DNA from: Saccharina japonica
Taxonomy: Eukaryota > Sar > Phaeophyceae > Laminariales > Laminariaceae
DNA length: 64,000 nt
Direction of reading: 5' to 3'
Assembly: GCA_008828725.1 (NCBI GenBank)
Contig: MEHQ01004424.1
Coordinates: forward strand, 159,386-223,385
This document shows, piece after piece, positions 36,301 to 46,835 of this stretch. The notes under the pieces were generated by a model. That model was not told the DNA's origin and did not search any database. It saw nothing but the letters and a program-made list of their open reading frames with translations. Numbering within the stretch: the first letter of the stretch is position 1; every line of letters starts with the position of its first letter. The position numbers and the translations under genes are program-made.

Positions 36301-38976
36301 CTAACCATGCCCGATTGAAGCTGTCAACAAAGGAGCAACCTGAAGGCCTTTGCTCCTCAGGTCGCATACACCAGTACTACTGCTGTAAGTGGATATCCAC
36401 GACCTCGGCGAATGGTGGGATGCGGTGGTTGGGTCGAGAACCTGGAACCCACATAAGTGCGAGTTCTATCACTCTTATGTATACGAGTGCAGTACGAGGA
36501 ATCGAGGCTCATGAAACCCACCCTTCGCTCTTGGTGGTCACGCAGCAGACCTTCCCACCCCACGCTTTCAGGACCTGCACTACGAAAGGCGCAAGGCTCC
36601 CATGCCCCCCAGTGACAACAAAGGTCTGTCCGCGAGTGGTAGAATCGTTGAACCCGGCCTCCAGCAGAGGCCACAAGCAGTTGACGACCTGAGTGTAATA
36701 GCACATGTTCGAATCCAGACTTCAGATTTCAGATGTAAAAAATACACCGGTACAGGATCAGGCACTGCTGTATACCAGGTATATACCTGGCATAAACCAG
36801 CCAGGTACGTACCAGGTACAGGTATTGTTAGCGATACACGCGAAAGGCTGGAGTTTTCCTTGCTGGCCATTGTGTCCACACCACGTCACAAGGAAACATT
36901 TATTTAATCTATGATATGATACCGACGAGCCCGACTCACAGGGCGCTCGCCGATAGCGTGCAGGAGGCCAAGCCGACTACCGTATAACACGGAAGAAAGC
37001 ACACCCCGGTGATAACATTTTGGCATTTAAAAATATTATCACCGGGTGTGCTGTTGTGGAGGGGTGTGCTATCTAACGCATCCCCGGTGATAAAACACCA
37101 TGCACGAGAGCCCTGCAGCTAGGGGGTGTGGTAACGAGAGGGTGTGACAACGACGGGGTGTGCTAACGGCATTATTGGTTGATAAGGAGAGTTAAAAGAC
37201 CCCGACCAGATTCAGGGTGTGTGGTAATGAGAGGGTGTGATGACGGTATATATTCTATGGAGTGAGTGTGAACATACCCCGGCCTGAATACAAAGAATGC
37301 TAGCAAAGGGTGTGCTAACGCATGACAAGCTTGGTCTAAAACCATGTTTTTCTATTCGCACATATTGCCGGGGATGGTAAGGCAAACGCTTGAAACCCGG
37401 GGATAACAGCACAACCCCCCGCCTTGCTACGATACCGCAAAACGGTTACCGGTACCGGTATGAAACCCCGAGGGTCGCACCGCAAGTGCTGCAAGTGCTT
37501 CACCGGTACCGGTACCGGTACCAGTAGTCGGGGTTTGGCACACGGCGGACGTAAGAGACGTGATAACGTTAGTGCCAGTACCGGTAAGCGCGCTGGTCCC
37601 AGAGAAAAACGGCATGATCGTCGCCCGAGGCGCGGCAGCAGCCTTAGTTGGGGTCGAAACCCCAGACTCGTTCGGCCCACTGTGAGGGGGCGCAGCAGTT
37701 GCCTCCATGCTGGTGTCCATACCGGTGCGGGTTGATTGTGAATTGTGAATGATATCCATCCACCAGGTGGTGTGATAATTGTGGAGTTTGACACTGTTTT
37801 CAGGCGTACACACGTAGGGGGGTGTGTTATCTAACGTACCCCCGGTGATAAAGTAACGGTAAAAAAACGAAGTAAAAAATACATCACCCGGTGTGCTTAT
37901 GTGGGGGGGTGTGTTATCTAAGGGGGGTGTGCTTTCTTCCGTGTTACACGGTACGCGTACGGGAAAGTCTCACGCTCACCAGAAACGGAAACATCGCAGC
38001 TCGATCCCAGTCCAGGCCTTCAGGTTTGCCCACAACATGCCGCGCTTCGACCAGCACGGAGCTCCCAGGAGGGTACTTCCCCGGAGCGACGACGGCGACC
38101 ACTTCGCGGCCATCGCCCGCCACGCCAGAGACGGTCTGCATCATTACCCAGCCGTCCTTGTTGCCGTCGTCGTAGCCGTTGGCGTAGAACGTACTGCCGC
38201 CGCTAGAGACCTGGACAAGCGTCGTTCGTGGTTGTTTCGCAAGGGTCGGGAGGGGGCAAACTTGCATCTCTGGCGTTGTTTCTTTCGCGCGTTTATTTTT
38301 GGGGCGATTGTCCTTCCCTTGGGGTAACACTCTGGTAAGACTATATGCATCAGAGGCAGCACGCGTTGAAACAGCCTCCACGTACGATTGAGCGCGACTT
38401 GCCCATGGCCCACATGGCATCGGGCGAAATGCCTGTTGCGCGCTGAATAACTTGAATCAGGCGTCACTCACTGAACATCAACATCACGTTGCTACGTTCT
38501 GTAGTTGCATGTTGCATTCCTACGATCTGGCTTCACAGCAAGCAGTTATGTAGAAGTACCTGCGAAGTGTCCACAGGGTTCCGCCCGCTGCGCTTGACGT
38601 CGACTGTGACCTGCGACAGCTCATTCGACGATGCTTGCCAAGTCAGTCTCCTCGGTGAGGAGCGCGCCCGCGATTCTCTAGTGGCAGCGTACGCATGGCG
38701 TGCATCGATCGGCAGCTGTCGGCCGTGACGATGGTGTCCGATCGAGGCTTTGAACGATGTCGATATTCGTGCAAAGGACGAAAAGAAGAGCAGTATTGTA
38801 GTCTTCATACCGCCCCTGAATTGCAATGGCCGGGAGGTCAGCGACGGACGACATCTTCCCCGTCGGGTGGGCGGGACGGTCGCGGTTCTCATGAAGCTGC
38901 GAGCATGCACCACGATCACAGCGCACGCTCTAAGAAAAGCGAGAGTACCAAGAATGCAACATGTGGAGAGTTCCAT
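33361..38976 (-). CDS. MDR-family oxidoreductase fused to a C-terminal thioredoxin domain (CRAC active site)
   Basis: Seven exons with compatible phases (38976-38560, 38210-37980, 36688-36522, 35447-35267, 35060-34816, 34223-33942, 33565-33361, TAA) give 575 residues. The N-terminus is a signal peptide (MELSTCCILGTLAFLRACAV... ending HARS before Phe) and a Arg/Ser/Pro-rich stretch, suggesting plastid import. The MDR part has GRNPVDTSQ, GLDWDRAAMFPF, the cofactor segment FVVTGGHGSLAPFVVQ and RQLGAESSVDF, as in zinc-free quinone reductases. The region from TGLRFGFPGK passes into an Asp/Glu-rich linker (about 433-463). A thioredoxin fold follows: ILFVSSRSCRACKYLTP (Cys500, Cys503) and a cis-Pro at KAVPSF (Pro543). 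CRAC replaces the usual CGPC and the preceding Trp is Ser. The MDR/Trx junction lies inside one exon, so the fusion does not depend on a doubtful splice. The V-W splice (GAAGG|GTGGGT) is the weakest. Confidence 0.84.
35704..36092 (-). mobile_element. Poly(C)-tailed retroposon-like repeat, long copy 2
   Basis: About 390 bp, almost identical to 11140-11522, with about 14 G at the plus-strand left end (poly(C) tail on the minus strand). It lies in the intron between exons 3 and 4 of the MDR-thioredoxin gene. Similarity to copy 1 stops near AAATGATCT, which marks the likely 5' end. Confidence 0.85.
36987..37944. mobile_element. 958-bp DNA transposon with ACACGGAAG ends and TA flanks
   Basis: It begins ACACGGAAGAAAGCACACCC, ends with the inverse GGTGTGCTTTCTTCCGTGT, and has TA directly on each side. 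Inside both ends are several copies of GGTGTGYTATCTAACG and CCCGGTGATAA in alternating orientation. The middle has runs of ACCGGT. No transposase frame is present. It fills most of the second intron of the MDR-thioredoxin gene. TA flanks suggest a Tc1/mariner-type mechanism, which is inference. Confidence 0.8.
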
Positions 38977-39440
38977 GCAAAAATATTTGCCTTAAATCGG
39001 GGAGGGGGGAGGGGTTCATGTTCCTGACGAGCGGGAGATCATGATCTTGTTATTTACGGTGCGTATCAGCGTATCAGCGTATCATACCAGGCACGGAGCA
39101 GTGTACGCCCTTCGTGTACTCGTACGCGTGGGTCTCGCTAATGGTGGCCGCCGTTCCCGCTATCGCGTTATGTGTAATACTTCGACTTAGAGATTTTTCT
39201 TAGATTCGCCTTATTTTGAATTGAAGCAAAACATCAATCAGCAACGTACCGTCCTCGTACGTACTGGTGTACCAGGTATATACGTACGAATGCTTGCAAA
39301 TTAACGTAAATGTATATGTACTGCAGGTAGGTGGTGGCGCTGATACTCGGAGTGACCTCCCTTGAGGCATGGGGAAACGAACGACGTTCTTACCTTCTCG
39401 TAATTCGTTATACATCGAGAGATTAGGGCGCGCATAAAGA
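38977..39440. other. 5' flank of the MDR-thioredoxin gene
   Basis: Presumed promoter and 5' UTR. It has repeated CGTATCAG and a TACCAGGTA palindrome at 39270. No gene or defined control site is visible. Confidence 0.5.
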
Positions 39441-39905
39441 TCCCACTACTCGTACATGCGAGGGGAGACGCAAGATTTCGCAGAAAAAAACGCGGTACGG
39501 GATGGGACCGTTTTGCCCGCCGCAGGCGGAAATTTTTTTGGGTCTTCCCGAGGGGCGGTATGGGAAAATGTTCCCGTCTGTTTACCGCGGGACGGGAATG
39601 GGACGGGAAGGTGGGAAACCATTTGGTTGACGGGATTGGACGGGAAGACACGATTCTTTGGCGGTACGGGACGGGACGGGAACCGATTTTTGGCGGTACG
39701 GTACGGTACGGGAAACATTTTTCGGCGGTACGGGAAATGATCGGTGAACGGGTCGGGAATAGGTCGGGAATAAGTCGGGAATGGGTCGGGAATGGGTCGG
39801 GAATGGATCGGGAACCGGGTCGGGAATACGGTCGGGAAACGCAGTCGGGAATTGTTGGGAACACGGTCGGGAACGCACGCTGGAGACAACGACTGAAAAG
39901 GGTAT
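39441..39905. repeat. Degenerate GTCGGGAAT/GGACGGGAA tandem repeat
   Basis: Dozens of 9-11 bp units of the form GTCGGGAATG or GGACGGGAA. A related block in partly opposite orientation lies at 41830-42210, so the two flank the hAT-like element. Long open frames here are a by-product of the repeat. Confidence 0.8.
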
Positions 39906-40154
39906 AACCAAAAGTCTTCTTCGAGCACGAGTATAACATTCGCGAGAACAGTGCCAATAGGAGCAGGAACCGGGGCTGATTGCTTTGGCGCTGCTTGAGG
40001 CGCCGAAGCAGATCCGCCGGGATCCTCCACCTCCACAACGTCCATGCTTGATGACATGTTTTGTCTTTGGGCCGGGTGGTGGCGTGAGTGTTCTTGGTTT
40101 TATTCTCGACATAATAATTTCCCAAATGTACGACCGATTTATTATACGTACGAG

Positions 40155-40810
40155 CAAGGGCGCACAAAAAAAGTTATCCCGCACCCCACACTCCCCCCCC
40201 CCCTCCCCCCCCGGAGGGCCGAAAAAAAAGTTTTTTTTTTTCCTTTTTGGTGAATTTCTTGGCTTTTCCCCTCTCACCAACTCTCACACAAAAAGGTCTT
40301 TCAAGGTACTTGATTAAGAGATAGAACATTGCTTGGATACAACCCCCCACCAAGGTGTGCCTAGACAACAGCAACAAAGATCTTAATATTTCAGTCACGA
40401 AAACAAGCCATCGTGCTTGATTGAGTCAAATGGCCTGGAAAACACTCCACGACGAGGAACGTAATGATCGATCAAAAAAATTATAATCGAAGACTGCCAA
40501 GATCTTTCTCGCGAACGCTTTGCGTGATCGTTCTGCCCCGCCTATTCTTGCGCACGGGTTCTCCCACGTTCTCGCCCGGTGTCTCGCTACCGTTGCTGCT
40601 ACTCCCCGCCCGTCCCCTCTTGCTCCCCCCTTCCTCTCCTTCACCCCCTTCCCTTCGTCCCCCCGGCTGTTCGTCTTCGTTCTCATCCTTGCGGTCGTCC
40701 TTGTCGTCTTCCTCTTACTCCTCCCCTCCCCCCCAGTCCCTCTTCTCTTCCGACTGCTCTTCCTCCTCCCGCCCCCCCCCGTCCCTCTCCTCTTCTGACT
40801 CCTCTTCTGA

Positions 40811-40843
<33 letters not shown>

Positions 40844-41552
40844 CTCCTCCTCTGAGTCGTCTGACTCATCTGACCCCCCGTCGTGCTGTGAGACCTTACG
40901 GCGTGCTGCGGGGGCTATGGAACCCTTACTCTTCTGCTGGGAGACCGTTCGGCGTGCTACGGGGGCTCTGGCAGCCTTGCCCTTTGGCATCCTTTTCGCC
41001 ACCGCCTCCTTCTCTGTCTTGCTTACGTCAAAGCTGCTTTCGAATTTCGCAGTGTTGGGGTCTGCTTTGTTCAGAGCCAACGAAGTGGAATGCTGGCCTT
41101 CTACGTGATGGGACATGCAGTATTTCCACACCCACTCTGCAGGGCTGCAAAACTTGCACTTCAGGGGTACGTTAGTGCATGGGGTCGATGACGTGAGCTT
41201 TGACGCCGCTGATAGGCCTCAAGCAACGAGACTTCTTTGCGAAGGGGGCCTTGGATAGGGCTCCCTCCACCACGGAGACAGTGCTCATCGTGATCACTCT
41301 CTCCCTCTCTCTCTGTCTCTTCTACGGTCGGCGCCTGTCCGCTCTTAGGGGGCTGCATGGACTGTAGTACCCCCCTAGGCTGTGCCCCCCTTGGTATTAT
41401 ATAGGATTTAGTATAGGGATGTTTTATATAGGAGATTGTGTGGCGTTATGAGGGGGGGGATGGGTCTGTCGTACCCCCCCTCCCCCCTTGAGAGGTCCAA
41501 AATAAAGTTTTGGGTGTGTGGTGTCGAAAACTTTTTTTTTCGTGCGCCCTTG
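40155..41552. mobile_element. hAT-like DNA transposon relic (1398 bp) with 7-bp target duplication
   Basis: The element starts CAAGGGCGCACAAAAAAAG, ends with the inverse CGTGCGCCCTTG, and is flanked by GTACGAG on both sides (40148-40154, 41553-41559). Terminal repeats continue inward as purine/pyrimidine-rich imperfect inverted sequence. CAAGGG-type ends and a zinc-finger ORF suggest the hAT group; that group usually has 8-bp duplications, and only 7 match here. Confidence 0.72.
40715..41218 (-). CDS. C2H2/BED-like zinc finger protein fragment of the hAT-like element
   Basis: An open frame on the minus strand has no ATG at its left end before the finger and is probably a 3' exon or a truncated gene. 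Near its start is a CX2CX12HX5H finger (CKFCSPAEWVWKYC then HHVEGQH) with aromatic residues in between, like the DNA-binding finger of hAT transposases. It continues through a Lys/Arg-rich region (KRMPKGKAARAPVARR) and ends in a long Asp/Glu run encoded by CCT/TCC repeats. No transposase core (DDE/RNase H) is seen in the element, so it is at most a non-autonomous relic. Confidence 0.45.
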
Positions 41553-41829
41553 GTACGAGTACTATTATTTCAAATAGCGAGGTGTGAGTTGGGCCGATAG
41601 AATGGTTGATACAAATTTTAAGTTCGTGTTTAAATTTTGAATTAAAAAACGAGAGGAAAAATAAAGAAGAAAGGAAATATTTATTCGCGCGTAGACGATT
41701 TGTTTTTATAGTTCGGAAATATATACGAGTAAAAATGCAGTATAGGCACTTGCATCCATCCATGGTCATGCGATGGGAAAACGAAAAAATCGGAGGTAAA
41801 TGGAATGGGAATATCTGCCCCAATAGTGA

Positions 41830-42210
41830 GATGCGGGATGGGAGAAGCTGTGCCCCATGGTCGGGATGGGACGGGAATCACTTACATGACAGTGGGATGA
41901 GAATAGTCGGGACTGGGCGGACGGCGGGCGGGGAAAAGGGGGGGGGGGGGGGAATCACTTACATGACGGTGGGATGGGAATAGACGGGACTGGGGGGACA
42001 GCGGGACGGGAATAGGCGGGAATGGGCAGACAGGGGGATGGGAAACAGTCGGGAACGGGAACACGGCCATTACCGCGGGACGGTAGAGCTCGGGAACAGA
42101 AACTGACGATGGTACCGATCGGGAAATCGCGGTCGGGAACGAAAAATCTGACGGTTTCCCATTCCCGTACCGTACCGTTCCCGTCCCGACCACATTTTCC
42201 CGTCCCGACC
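41830..42210. repeat. Degenerate GGACGGGAA-type repeat, right block
   Basis: The left half has GGATGGGAA/GGACGGGAA units and the right half has the inverse (TTCCCGTCCCGAC). A short direct duplication with ATCACTTACATGACRGTGGG occurs near 41877 and 41953. No gene is supported. Confidence 0.75.
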
Positions 42211-43480
42211 TTTACCGCGCGTACCCCTGGAAAAAATGGACCAAAAAATTGACACGCACGCGTGGTTCGAAGCGTCTTCGTCCAGTTCAGAATCTTCAAG
42301 TGAAGACCAAAACAAAATCACATTTTTTTATCGTGCATTGCTGTAGTCCGGTCGATTTCTCGATTGGCTTTTTTCGGAGAGGGTAAAGCTTTTCCCCTCG
42401 CGCATGTGATGCCTCGCGTGACATTTTTTGTTTCGGTCTTCGCTTGGTCCGTTGGGGTAGTATACCAATGCTCGGCGTTCCCGTTGACACATTCTCGCCC
42501 CGATCCCCCCTTGCTGGTGACATTTATTATATGGCGGTGGTTTTCGCTCACGTTTTCCCTGTTCCTTATGGATACATACGCCTCCTTAATTTCCCCTTCT
42601 TCTTGGCGTTCCTTCGCGGCTTCGTTGCCTCGCCGTTCAGAGATTATGAGGAGCCGCATCTTGGATTAATCTACTTAATTAAGTCCGTGGATTAATCTTA
42701 ATTAATGCATACTATATGGCTCATCAGAGTGGGCTAGTATTATGGCAATCAATGCCTTGGAAGGCCGGTAATTACCTGATTTTAGGCAATGGGAGCGGTT
42801 TTGTGTTACTTGGGAGGCGTATCTTAGATGAGAAAACAGGGGCTCAGGGCGAGGATTGTCCGAGCCCCTTTGGGTCGGTCTTCGGATTGTGGAACACAGC
42901 TGCTCTTCTTGTCTCTCTAAACAATCAACACACCCGAGTAACAACAAGAACTTGCTCAATAGGCAAACCTGGCAGCAGGGGGTGCTACGTGTCCCCATCT
43001 TGAGTCTCTCTACACTTACGCCTGGCTCAAGGAAAAAAAAACAGCTCGAAATTCGTAAAACTAAGCTGCCAAAAAAAAACAAAAAAACAGCCAACTACCT
43101 CGTTCGACTCTCAACCAGACCAGGTCGTACGTTGCCTATACGTGTACAAATCCTTAGATGTCTCGACGTACTACTGTATGCGTGTACAGCAGTGCATGAA
43201 CATCCTGAATTCCGAGAACATATGTTCTAAAAAACAATGTTATTGGATTAAACCTGATCGTTGATGGGCGGAGGCTCGAGCCTTGCCTCAATTTTCTCGT
43301 GCACAGTGCACAGTGATCCAGCAACAAGAAAGCCTCCAAAGAACCAGCTTCACTCGCGCGTACCAGTATATACATTGCACGTCTAGCCAATTATCAGGTT
43401 GCGCCAAAATTTTCCCCTGGCCCACGCTGTCCTCGAAAACAGTAAATAACGCTGAATAAGCAGCAGCGTTGTCGCGATGC
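42211..43480. other. Intergenic stretch, nothing firm recognised
   Basis: Frames of about 100 codons exist on both strands, but none has a recognised motif. It includes the 3' flank of the SANT/Myb-like gene. Confidence 0.5.
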
Positions 43481-46400
43481 CTATTGGCGACCATCCTGGG
43501 TATCTGCAAGGAGGGTGGTAATGGCGGGGGCGTCGCCGGCAGCCTCATCGAGAACATCCAGAATGCGCGACAACTCGGAGTTGGTCTCTCGGTAGCCTCC
43601 AGCAGCGGTAGATTCCTGCGAATAGAGTCAAGACAATCAGGGTTGTCAGATACTCTGCCATTTCTGCCCGCGGATGTTCAATTCCTCGTGTCTCTACTCA
43701 TCGTACAAGTAGCGCTGATATGCGAAAGGTAAAGCGCCATTTTACTCCGGGAGCTTCTAGCGTAAATATCTCCGTACATCGGCACCGTTTCATCGGCGAG
43801 ATTCGTCTGCAACTCAACCGCATACAGTGTAAGGAATGGGCACAACACCGGAGATGTATCGCACTCTACTATATTTGTATCGTACTCATTCGCGCTCAGT
43901 TCTACTATACATTGCGCGAGTAGTTCATCCTTTAAGCACAACGAGAGAACAGAAAGTGGCCAATTCACCTCATCAAGCTCATCGAGAATTTTGTCGAGCA
44001 TTTCTGCATCAATTCCCAGCTCTAGCCGTACAGGTCCTGCAGAATCAGAGGCACTGTGGGCAGGGGGTATTGCCAACTGTGCTGGTGAGGTGGCGAGCGG
44101 GTCTTCGCCGACGCTGTCCTCGCTCCCTGGAAGGTGTCGCTGCATTAGGGCTTCTCGCTGAAGGGCAAGGTCGCGATCATCCTGTACAGGAGAACACAAA
44201 AACATGAGAAAAACACGTTGGCATTTAGCCGGCATGTTTGTCTCGCCCGTTAACGTTGCTGTACATCGACAAGTATTGCAGAGGGAGAGTCTGTTTCGTT
44301 GGTAGAAAGGGGTTACGTACGTAGGTCCTCGGCGTATCTCAACCTACAACAAGAACTCCTCATGTTCGTTTGTAGTAAAATATCGCGACTCAAAACAATC
44401 TGTAGGCATGTCAGGATGAAAGCATCGACATGTTCCATTCTTGTCACGTTATGCGTAGTCGTTGATATAGCCACGTTGCCGCTGCACCCCTTGAAACAAT
44501 CCATCAGTTGGTCACGCTATACTTGTTGTTGTTTTCACGTTAACTATCGGCGAAAAAGATAGTCCCGTGTCACAAGGACAGGCTCCACAAAAACTCTGGA
44601 GTGGAAGAATATTTCAGGGAAAAATAATACACAAAATACAACGTACAGCGCAGTACACATATAACTTAACTGTGACTGTCACATCGTACACCTCAACCAA
44701 GAGAAAGTGAAATAATCCAAAGGAAAAAGTGAAAAAAGGAACGAGAAAAAGGAGAAAGGAACAAGGAAGAAAAGGAGAAAAGGGGAGAAGGAAAGGAAAA
44801 CAAAAAGAGAGAAAACAAGGGACCAAAAAGAAGAAAGAAGCAAACATGAAAGACAGGCAAGGGGAAGATCATCGCGACTACGAGCGGATACACGAAGGAG
44901 GTACGCAGTGTAAAAAACGCAAGCAGGTACACAATTGCACTTCTTGCAGGTAGGTAGAACGCAGAGGGGTGCGACCGAGAAACAAACCAAATCCAAAAGA
45001 ACTAAAAAACGTAAAAGCAAAGGTAGCGCCTCGTAGATCAAGACTTTCGCTCCTAACGTATCNNNNNNNNNNNNNNNNNNNNNNNNNNNNNNNNNNNNNN
45101 NNNNNNNNNNNNNNNNNNNNNNNNNNNNNNNNCTAAAAACCCCGAAAACTAAAAAGACCATTTTTTTCGGGGATAAAGTTTTTCTGTTTTTTCCCAAAAT
45201 ATATCAGGCAAAACCAGAGAAAAAACGAAAAGCCCGAAAAAGTCCGAAATTTACTCCTCGTTAAGATCGACCCTGTTTTTTTTTTTTTTTTTTTTTAGGT
45301 ACGAGGGTGAGGAGGATCGGACAGCCGCGCTATGCTAGCTGCCCCAACCCTCACGAGCAGACAAGACTGGCCAGGCTTGTCCCTAAGGCCCTTTACAGGC
45401 CATGGCCGAGCGCAGAAGGCGCAATAGCTTTTTGAGCTCTCATAATTGAGTTGACAAAGTGACCACACCGAGGTGGCCGACCGATCGAGCTCGCTGGGGG
45501 CAGTAGCTCAAACGTTTGTAGCGTTGGGCGTCGTAGCGCGACGAGTTGGCGATGGATTTCAGTCTCCAAGGCACCGACACCTGCCTACGAGCCAGGCCGA
45601 CTGCAGTGGGACCACCACACGGATGGTTACCGAGAGCGCTGCTGCTGAAGTGACGGTTTTGTGCCTGGTGGACGATTATTAGCGAGGCAGCTGAAGCTCG
45701 TACTCGTTAGGGACCAATTTTAGAATTCGGGAAAAAACACCGAAATTTCCGGGGAAAACCCGAAAGAGTACGTATCGTTAAGATCGACCCTTAGTCATTT
45801 GACCATTGACCACACTTCTCTTTCGAGACGGGGCACCTTGGGTGGAGATGGAGGACAATAATTAGTTGGTGCGTACGGCGTCAATCGTTATTTACACCTA
45901 CGATACCGCTTGGATACCGTGAGAGATATTTCGTTATCGCCAGGGTGTGAATACAAGCGGATTCCCACTATCTATCGCGCAATGGCGTGCCAGGCATCTC
46001 TCTTCGGCAACGGCGCTCACCGTGGAACTCGTTTCTTCGCGACTGAAATCCACGCCTTCGCCTCGTAAGTGTTCTTGGAAAGCTTCTGACGCCGCATCAA
46101 AGTCGAATGCGTGCCTGTAACGGACAATACGTAACGTTCGCATATATGAAGGCAGGCAAACATTAAAATTGTCATCGACTGTTCGCCCACGACCTTTTCA
46201 TCCGGCCACTTCCCAGCCTGCGAGTGCGGGAACTGGCGGGAATGCCATTTTTTTTCCAGGCAAATATTATCAAGATCTTGATCGCGTCCCTAATTACAGC
46301 AGTATAGTAGTGGGACATGATCCCTACACCTGTTTTATACCCGTGGTACATGGTACAATCTGCGCGAAGTACTTGTGCGAGTAGGTGCAGTACGTACTCG

Positions 46401-46835
46401 TACATGTTTCCGGTGTTTTCGTGTTTTCGGTATGATGCGTGCCATGTTGATGTGGTCGGCAAGGGAGGTTACACATGTGACCGTGAACATGGCCTGCCCC
46501 GTTGCCACCCGCAGTGTTATACCCCAGTAGTTCCTGCAACCAACTCGATCTATGCATACGTACTCGTAGTGTAATTCAGGTATTAAATGACCTGTATTGG
46601 TATTGCTCATATTTCAGGATACGGTGTCTCAAAAGTCCGTGCCCGAAACTGGGAGTATAGAAAACATGTACCACAGGTACTGGTGTATATCTATCTACTC
46701 CGTACACCAATAACAGAAACAGGTGATATCATACAAACGTACGAGGATTTGCAGGTGCGAACTGGGATATTCTTACCTGCGGACGAGCTTTCCGATAACT
46801 TTTCTCTGATCCTCCGTCCAGCATGAGGCGGCCAT
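43481..46835 (-). CDS. Small SANT/Myb-like protein (166 aa), function unknown
   Basis: Four exons join in phase: 46835-46777, 46114-46021, 44181-43969 and 43615-43481 (TAG). The protein starts MAASCWTEDQRKVIGKLV and continues RRHAFDFDAASEAFQEHL. A Trp, then two helices with the spacing of a SANT/Myb repeat, suggests a divergent Myb-type fold. The middle (about 60-100) is Pro/Ser/Ala-rich. The C-terminal part has two related short acidic motifs, IDAEMLDKILDELDE at the end of exon 3 and NSELSRILDVLDEAA in exon 4, which look like a duplicated amphipathic helix. Donors (CAG|GTAAGA) and acceptors are good, and all four phases agree, which argues against chance. An assembly gap lies in the second intron, so an exon could be missing. 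I do not recognise a named family. Confidence 0.58.
45063..45132. other. Assembly gap (70 N)
   Basis: A run of N, so the true gap length is unknown. It lies in an intron of the SANT/Myb-like gene, next to AT-rich sequence with CCCGAAAA-type words and a poly-T tract at 45278-45297. Confidence 1.
45710..45790. mobile_element. Very short (81 bp) TTA-flanked MITE
   Basis: TTA precedes GGGACCAATTTTAGAATTC and follows CGTTAAGATCGACCC. The right end resembles the ends of the GGGCCC elements (CGTTAAGAT...CCC). It sits at the TTAG of a subfamily B poly(C)-tailed repeat, whose remnant follows at 45791-45845 (GTCATTTGACCATTGACCAC). Confidence 0.45.
45791..45845 (-). mobile_element. Poly(C)-tailed repeat, subfamily B remnant
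   Basis: TTAGTCATTTGACCATTGAC then CACTTCTCTTTCGAGACG matches 15470-15525 and 61925-61970. The poly-G side is replaced by the 81-bp MITE. Confidence 0.65.

Noticed and set aside
39301..40280. Several 200-290 codon minus-strand frames with repeated Pro-Ile-Pro-Asp-Pro-Phe
   Set aside because: They are translations of the degenerate GTCGGGAAT repeat in several frames at once, which is not expected of a real gene.
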